A stretch of 64,000 bases of DNA from Lutraria lutraria. Taxonomy: Eukaryota > Mollusca > Bivalvia > Venerida > Mactridae. Below are positions 33,501-42,500 of this stretch, piece after piece. Location of the stretch: assembly GCA_964023205.1 (NCBI GenBank), contig OZ026843.1, forward strand, positions 10,273,093 through 10,337,092, written 5' to 3'. Position numbers and translations under genes: made by a program. The notes under the pieces are model-generated. The model saw only the letters and a list, made by a program, of their open reading frames with translations. It did not search any database and had not been told where the DNA came from. Position 1 is the first letter of the stretch; each line of letters opens with the position of its first letter.

Positions 33501-36500
33501 AGCCAGTATCTGACGTACTTAGGCCAGAATCACAGTTACATGTAGTCATCTGGCCATCACATCCTTCCTCTCTCAGACCACACTCACATTTAAATGTTCC
33601 AGGAGCAGCGCCACCCCAGTAGTGCATATCCTGAAGGATAGAGAAATCATTGAAAAAAAATTAAATATCATATTGCATAATATGTATTGAAAAGGGGAAA
33701 TAACAAAACAGATGCTAGAGTTGTGGTTATTACACTATCAACACCTCTTTGGTATTCAAGTGCTTAATAAAATTCTATAATCAATCCCTCAAAGCATGTT
33801 CAATATACTGTAGAATCATTAATTTTCATTGGGGATTTAATTTCATGGTTTTCGTGGATCGGCTCATCGACAAAATCAAATCCCCACAAATTTAAATACA
33901 GAGATAAGGTATTTCTTTTTAAATATTGAAATCCACGAATTTTTGTCACCATGAAATAGCCATTTTAGTAAAAACCACGAAAATTGAGCCCAACGAAAAT
34001 AAATGAAAATACAATATGCTCCACACACTAGTGAGGATAGATATTTTAAAAGTTCTCCTTTTAGGTATAAAATTCAACTTGCATCAGGTTAGGTATATTT
34101 CCATTTCTGCATTCCCCCACCAGCACTATACAAACTGCCATTAAACATAAACTAGGGCTGCTAGCAAATATTTATACCTATCCAGAATACACAACATTGT
34201 TTTTTGTTTACCTGAAAAGTTCTTCCAACCCAGTATCCGTATGTTCTTCTAATACCATCAGCTAAAAACATAAAGATTCATCATTGTGAAATAAAATAAT
34301 AAAAAACTGATAGATTAATATTCCATACAAAAAAGATAGAAAATGAAATACTACATGAATATTTACATAAATCTAAGAGTAGTATAGATCAACATTCAAT
34401 AGTTTGTACAGCAGGCATGAAAATAGTTCAACTGATTTATGAGAGCCTATACTAAATGGTCCAATAGACCAAAATGTCAGTAATGAAATACAAAACAAGA
34501 CATCACAACAATCAAGATAAAACAATTTAAGAGAGGTTCTTTCCTCACAATAAGCACTAATTCCATAAACAAACATGAAGTCCAACCTGAGATTAGACTT
34601 ACGTGAAGTGTCCATTAAAGTCATAAGACGAGAGTTGTTACACTTCCACACTATTTCTTGTTCACAGCTTACAGCCCTTTCAATGACCTCTGTTAATCCA
34701 GCAATGTCTGTCTGATATTTGACTTTCCTTACATAATAGTCCGGGGCTTGGAAACCATTCACCGTTATCAAATTCATACTGTTGTGTCGTATCCAGGTCT
34801 CCACGGGGAACAAGGAACCAGCTGAAAACATGTAATACAGTAACACTTGAGTCATCAGTCTCCTGTGGATGAAGATCATCATGTAAACAATGACCACTCA
34901 AGCACATATTTATAGACATATTGAACTAAACAATAAAGCCCACCTATGCATAAAATTCATATTTAATCTCTTCTTTTTGGAATAAGATATGAGTGTAACT
35001 GACATGCCAGCAAACTTGTAGAAATTTTAATTAATTCCTAAATCCTGAATAAATTATTTTCATTTTCATTATTCACACCTAATGCATGTTACAAGAGAAA
35101 GGTAAAAGGCGGTGATTGCAGAGCTAGCCATGGCTGGGTTATAACAAGGAATAACAACATTACAATACTGTTTGTTTGTTCAAGTTTTACGCCCATAAAA
35201 AGACATGGTCGGTAGCTGGGATAGAACCCACGACCCTCTACCAATTAGAGGTTACAGTAATTTGAAGTCAGCTACCTTCACGACTAGACCATGGAGGCGG
35301 GTCAATATAATACTGAATACAGCTGAAAACAACATACAACCAGCAGAAACAAACAAGCTTCATAAGAAAACCACTTACTCTTTCCATTACAGACCACTTT
35401 GAATGGCTCAATAGGACCTGATCCATCTGGGTCAATAGTAATATCTTCTTGACCGTCCATAATAGAATACATGTTATGCATCTCACACGACAGTTGATGA
35501 GCAGCTGAAAATGTACGTAGATATAACATTGTACAAACATGATACAGGTACCATCATGGTTCCAATAATATAGACATAAAACTCCAGTTATGATAGGTGC
35601 AAAAGTAGAAGTTAATAAGTTATCATATAATCAAATAGATAATACAAGACATTTGTCTTCCAAAATCAGCAAATGAAAATAAGACGAAAGCATATATAAT
35701 GGCTAAAAAACATAAAGTGAGTCCTTTTTATTGAAAGTTTACCATTGCTGGTATGTCAATTCTGTGGTTTTTAAAAGCTTCTCAACTTTTGTTTGTGTTT
35801 CAGGACCAGAATCTGTGTTTAGTAATCACCTATCTTAAGTGGTCACATTGGCCATTCATTGCCCTAGACTGGCTTATCAACACAGGTTGAACTATACTTT
35901 AAAAAATCAAGTTAAAAATATCAATATGATTTACTAAGTATGATATCAAAAACTTACATATATGGCACACTGCTCCTTTGTAACCAGTTTGGTCACAATT
36001 ACAATAGAAATTATTCCAATCTTGATCACATACGCCATTATGTTCACATGGGTTGGGTGTGCATCTGTCTTTTATCTTACAAGTACCGACAGAAACTAGG
36101 TTCACATTACCAGAATCGAGTCTTTCTAAATTAATAGGAGCTGATGCAACCTTCATATTTCTCATACAACCACGGAAACCAGACTCCAAGGCAGAACCAC
36201 CTGTTACATGAACAAATAGAGACAATATTACCAATTAATGTTGAAAATATCAGTATCTACAATGAACAAATAGAGACAATATTACCAATTAATGTTGAAA
36301 ATATCAGTATCTACAATGAACAAATAGAGACAATATTACCAATTAATGTTGAAAATATCAGTATCAACAATGAACAAATAGAGACAATATTACCAATTAA
36401 TGCTGAAAATATCAATATGTTTCTCTTGCAATCAACACCACAAATATAATGACAGAAACTTATTCATACAACAATTAACAAGAGGAATTCCTTGATGTCA

Positions 36501-39500
36501 TAATTAGGTTTATAACAAAGAAGACTTTTATGGTGATGAAAGATTTAATATAGTCAAGAGCCTAGAACAAGAAATTAAGTAAATGAACATTGTCAAACTA
36601 CTTAAAGATTCAACATACATTACAACAGTTTTCTATTGCAATCATTTAAAAATATTTCTTAATAGGATAGAATTGTGTTTCCTCAACACAAAAAGATAAA
36701 AACAGAAAAGGACAAATTCAATAAAATAATTCATACATTCCAAATTAAATCAGTAAGCTTACCAATAAAGTAGTCAGATCCTGGTAAAATATTCATAGTT
36801 CTCAGAGAAACCTTGGAGTTTCTATCTACTGTGATGTTCACTTTTGTGGTATCTATGTACATTTCAAATGAGTGCCATAAACCATCAGTGAATGCCTGAG
36901 TAGGACTTTCAATGTCAACTGAAAATATGACACATCATTTAAACAACTGTTTCAATAATGGAATGTAATTGGAACTGTCAAAATGAAGTTAAATTCAATA
37001 AACAACAAACAAAATCAAAGACTTGCAATAAATTGGTAACAAATGTAAAATTCATTCATTCAATTTAGTAAAGAATTTCTTTTCCTCCATTTACTTTCTC
37101 TATGTACATAATTATTAGCCCAAATTTTCACAAATTCAGCAAGCCCAGGTGATGGATGAAATATTAAATTACAGCCATACGCTTAAAAATAATGATATAC
37201 ATTCAAACCTGTGAACAAAGGCCACTCTTGACAGACAAAATGTGGCCTTTATTGACAGGTGGTCTTTATTTGGATGTCATTTTGTTCTTAATATGACATT
37301 TTTTAAAAGAATGGGCTTTGTTTCACAGGGTAGCCTTTTATTGATGGTGGCGACTATCACAATTTGACTACATTCATAACTTAACCTAACATCAGAAATA
37401 TCATTAATGGACATTAAGTTGAAATTGTAAATATATATGAATACTACCAACTTTATATTGAGTTATCAAAATTTAATGCAGTTTTGCTCCACATGAATCT
37501 AATGGTCTCATTTATCCATATTGTTAACAGTCCATTGAATAAAGAAGAGTTTTATTATTGAGGGTAGTTTAATGCAAACCAGAAGAACAGAACATAAGGA
37601 ACAATTTACTTACTGTTACGAACTACATCCTCAACAATCTGTCGATCTTTATCTGTGACTTTATAGTACACAAATCCATCTCGATCCAACCTCACCTGCG
37701 TAAATAATAAAAATAATCAATATTAAGTTTATCTTGATAATTTTCTGTACAAGAGATCATGTATGAGGAATATGAAATGATCAAATATTTGATTCATTTA
37801 AACTTCAAGTAAGTACTTATTTCCTAATTACAGATATTATACATAATATTATATTCATACCTGGACTTCTGAAGGATCATTCATTTGATGATACAAAAGT
37901 AGACCATCTTCATCGTGTGTTCTGAATTGGAATGATGCGCGTACGACACCACCTGATGAGGACGCACCAGGTACCAAGATGTACGACTCCAGGGAGGTGT
38001 AAGTACATGGAACCTCGGTTTCCAACTACAAGGTAAGAAATTAAGCATTTAACTTAAAATAGAAATATACAAATCTCATTTCTTTCAACTCTTAAATTTA
38101 CAATGCAACCTTACAGGTCATTGTCTAGTATAATTTGTTTTATGAATCATAAGTTGTATCACAGCTAAAATATTTTTCAACAACTCAAATAAGAAACAGT
38201 GACCACTACATAATGATTTTTCAAGTATTCTCTGACAGCTTACTCAAACTTATCTGAAAGATCATACATAAAAAATCCCCTCAAAATATGCAACCATCAT
38301 AATTCAAAGTTCTATAGAAACCAAACCAAATTTAACAAAATATCTGAGCAAATTTGTATAAAATTTCAATAAATGACAATATCCATTAAAATATTTTTGA
38401 TAATATGTTTAAATTCTATATTTATATGTTTTTACCAGGTTGGTTTAGTAAGAAAATGTTTTGTTTTATAATTCTATAATTCCTTACACTACAGCCAGAG
38501 CCGACATCGCCATGGGTATAAAATGGTGGACCATTCCTAGAATCTCGAATCATGTTTATACCATTGAATCTAACAAAGTCAATACAGCCAATGAAGTTGT
38601 ATCTTGTTGTGATACCTCTCTTAGTGAATGAATCAACACCTCCAAGGTAAATCTAAAATAACAGAGAATAATGAACCAAATATATTGGTAAACAAGAGTG
38701 CCAGGTCACAAAATACGCATGTCAAAATTCATTTTCAACGCGTCAAGGAGAATAACTCAGAAGTGCCTGGGCACTTTACCAATCTACTCACATAATTATA
38801 TTAAATCTACAAATTAAACAACCACATAATTGTCTAACAATAAAAATGTTCAATCTATAATAGAAAGACATTTTCAACTAATTTTAATTCAACTGTTGGA
38901 ATCAAAATAAATCTTTATACAATTTTTCCAGAAGTTAGGATACCACAAATCATTTACCATTTTATCAATGTCCAATCTGAAGAAAAGACCCCGAGTATCA
39001 AATATGGACTCTAGTCGATCAACAACCAGTTTCACACGAGTTCTATTTCTCTGTATGATTAAATCATGCCATTCTCCATCGTCCAACATACTGGCGCCAA
39101 CAACTTCTGTCATACCTGACACAGACTGTGTGGATCCTAGTATAAACAATTTAACATACTATATATCATAAATTATATAAATACTAGTATTGCTAGCAAT
39201 GAGCTGTATTATAAAGGAACAGACTACATCAAATGCATATATACAGTTACATAGTGTACTCGTTCTACACATCTACAAACATTATATGTGCTTCATTCTT
39301 GCAAATTCACAACAATTTTTACATTATGTAACATTATCTATGATATAAATATTCCAGCATGATTACATTTTATATTTTTATATTCAATTTCTACATAGAA
39401 AGCCATTAACATTTACTCAAAAATATCTGTACCCAGTATTCTCACCAGTATTTTCAATAAGAGGCGGCCAGATGCCAAATTTCTTAGAAATGAAAATTGG

Positions 39501-42500
39501 CCATCTAGAAATCACAAATATATCATTTACACTGTTGAAAATGAGCATGGAAAGCCTCCTTCAATCAAGGTTTGGCCTGTTACAGGAAAAATAAATGAAA
39601 ACCATGGTTCTCACATAAAAGATTAATTTCAACAATATCTCACGTATACATACCTAGATCAATTTTGAAGTGTAAATAGCCACGTTTAAGTTCAACAGCC
39701 AACACATCACCTTGATTACCATCAGCATACAGTAATACACCTTCTGGCATGTTGGTACGGAAACGCATTGTTATAAGGTCCGTCTCAGATTGGCTACTTT
39801 GTCGCCCATTAAGGTTGTAGAAAATATATCCATGGCTACTGGTGGTGATGGAATCAGGTACTGTAAAATTATTGTATTAAATAAGAAATAATACTGCATG
39901 TCCTTTCTTTATACTTAAAGGGAAGGTATAAAACTAGCAATTCCTACAATACCACAAAACCTATGTTTTAATGAAATATTAAGAAATTGCCCCAAAGAAA
40001 TGTAATATTCTAAAAAATGACAATTAATCAATTAAAAAGGAGTAATGCAGGAAGAGATAACACAACTGACTTGAATGTTTCTTTATAGAACAAAGTCCAA
40101 TTTTGATCAAACATCTTAATATATTGACTCCAAATCTTGATATGGTAAATCTATACAAAGCTAGACAAACTTTACAGAAACTGTCAGATTCTACAGACAT
40201 AGAGGTGTAACTTACTGTATATACAGCCTGCTACATCAACTCTCATTGATATAAACTGATTCCAACGTTGTGGACGAAATTTAATATATCTGGCAATAAC
40301 AGGATAAATCAACGTCTTCTTTACCACGTCATTTCCATTTTCATTCCCCGTAAAAATCTGGAAAATTGAGTTTCAAGTAAAGAAGTCAATTATTTATAAA
40401 GAAACAAACTTAAGCCAATTTTAGAAAAGGCATTACACTGCTATGTGTAACATTCTAAAGCTGAGATGTTTAGATCGGTCTTAATAAGCAATGGTGGAAT
40501 TAAATGCATATAATACTAAGAATGAATCTCAAAAATAAATTAATGCAAAACCAGGTGAAGTAGAAGAGATGTATGAAGAGTATGAAGTATTTTGTATTTC
40601 AAATTAACATTCTAGTTAATATCAATAATCACAGAGATTAAAGCCATTTTACCTCCGTAATGCCAAACTCATTGGTATATTCAGACCAGGTCTCGTTGTC
40701 TGTGGAGAATTCCAATGTATATTCAGTGATGTATTCATCACTTCCTTGACGTCCCTGTGTGAACAGTTGGGTCACAAAATGAAAAGCACCCAGATCTATG
40801 CCAATGAATTGCAAGGAATTCTGCACAGATGATGTCCATGCGCCTGAAAAAAATATCATGTATAAATGTATTGGGCATGAGTGGGACAAATGAATCATGT
40901 CATTTTAGAAGTATACACTCAAAATAATCTTAAGTGTAAATGTAAAATTTATTAGAAGTTAAATAATAATCAGAGACCACTTAGATAATCAAAGTACTGA
41001 AAGTACTCATGGAAACTGAACTTATATATAGACTTAGGCCTCGTTTCATCAATATATTCTTATCTTACGTAAGATTCTTTCCTACGAAGACACTTACGAC
41101 AAAAGTTACGAAATTCTTAAACCGTTTTATCAACTGTTCTTATCTAAATGTGTAAAGACCGCGACACAGTCTACACGGGTAAGTCTATTCACCGGCCCTA
41201 GCTATGTAAATAAGAAAAATACAATTGATTCTATACATATATTATATAGAGAGTTTTATTTTACTTCTCAGCCGAATTTTGTACATTATATACTAAATTA
41301 AAGATGAAGCTCTCATCTTTCAGAAAATGTAAACTATTTGATATATCTTATCTGAAAATATGTTTTTTAAACAATGTGAACATTGGCTCATGATATTATG
41401 TGTTTTTGAGTCGCTCAAACTTGCACATAAAATTCCTTTATTCGCACATCTATGTATGTAGGACAACCTAACCGTACCTTTTATGATTAATGCTGATCAG
41501 ATCAAATTAGTATCGTTTGAGCAATAAGATTTCACAGTGAGAATCGGAGAAGAACAGTTAATAAATACGAAAACTTCAGATGCATTTTTATACCTGTTAG
41601 CTTTATTTTTCAATTTTTATCATGAAAATTTGTTTTATGGCTATTAAACGCACATACGATCGGTTAAAGAGAAATACCAAAAGGTTTCTTACGGTCTTAA
41701 AATAAGTTTTAAAAGTATCAGATTGCCAACAAGTTATTACATCAGCGATACGCACATACGCACGTGCCGTAACGTTAATTTGAAAAGTGAACAATATAAA
41801 AATGCCATCTACGTCGAAAGCTAATATCATGTCTAATTATCGTCAATCACGGTGTTTGAAATAAAATGCATTATTCAAAAAAATAATATTTGACAGTGCT
41901 TCTTATCCCTGCAAATACAACTGAAAGTTCAACATTTTTAGTTCTAACTTAAACTTGATATGTGTCCGGAGGACACGAACGTCTCCCCGAGAGAAAATAT
42001 TTGGATTTTAAGTGAAATCGAACTTGACCTGTATTTTGTTATTATATTCCTTCATGTAAAATATGAAACCAATTCTTGAAATATTTCTTGAATAAAATAT
42101 CCTTAAAATATTTAATATATTTCGTTATTTATGTCATTTTTGCTTCTTCATAAATAATTCTGCATCAGTTTCTGAGTTTATCTATGAAGACTTGCTATGA
42201 ATTGAAATGTTGTACTTTGTATTCACAGATTCTTTTGAGGACTCCATAAAACAATTTATGGTGACATTAGTAAATAAAGATACCAGTGCCCAATATGATT
42301 TTGATGTGATAAACATTTAGATAGATAAACATTGCTTTGCATGAATTTGGGTGCAAATATTCAGCCACTGTTTTGCTGTATTAATGTTTAATATGAACAT
42401 GAAATCCAAGGACAACTGTATAATCTTAAATCTTTATTACCTTGTTTACATCTTGTTGTTAATGCACATACATTTGTACATGTATTGTGATAAAAAAAAT

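Noticed and set aside
36144..36449. Protein with four 18-residue repeats (ETILPINVENIS type)
   Set aside because: The frame is antisense to the CNTNAP exon and intron, and is open only because the tandem unit is 54 bp.
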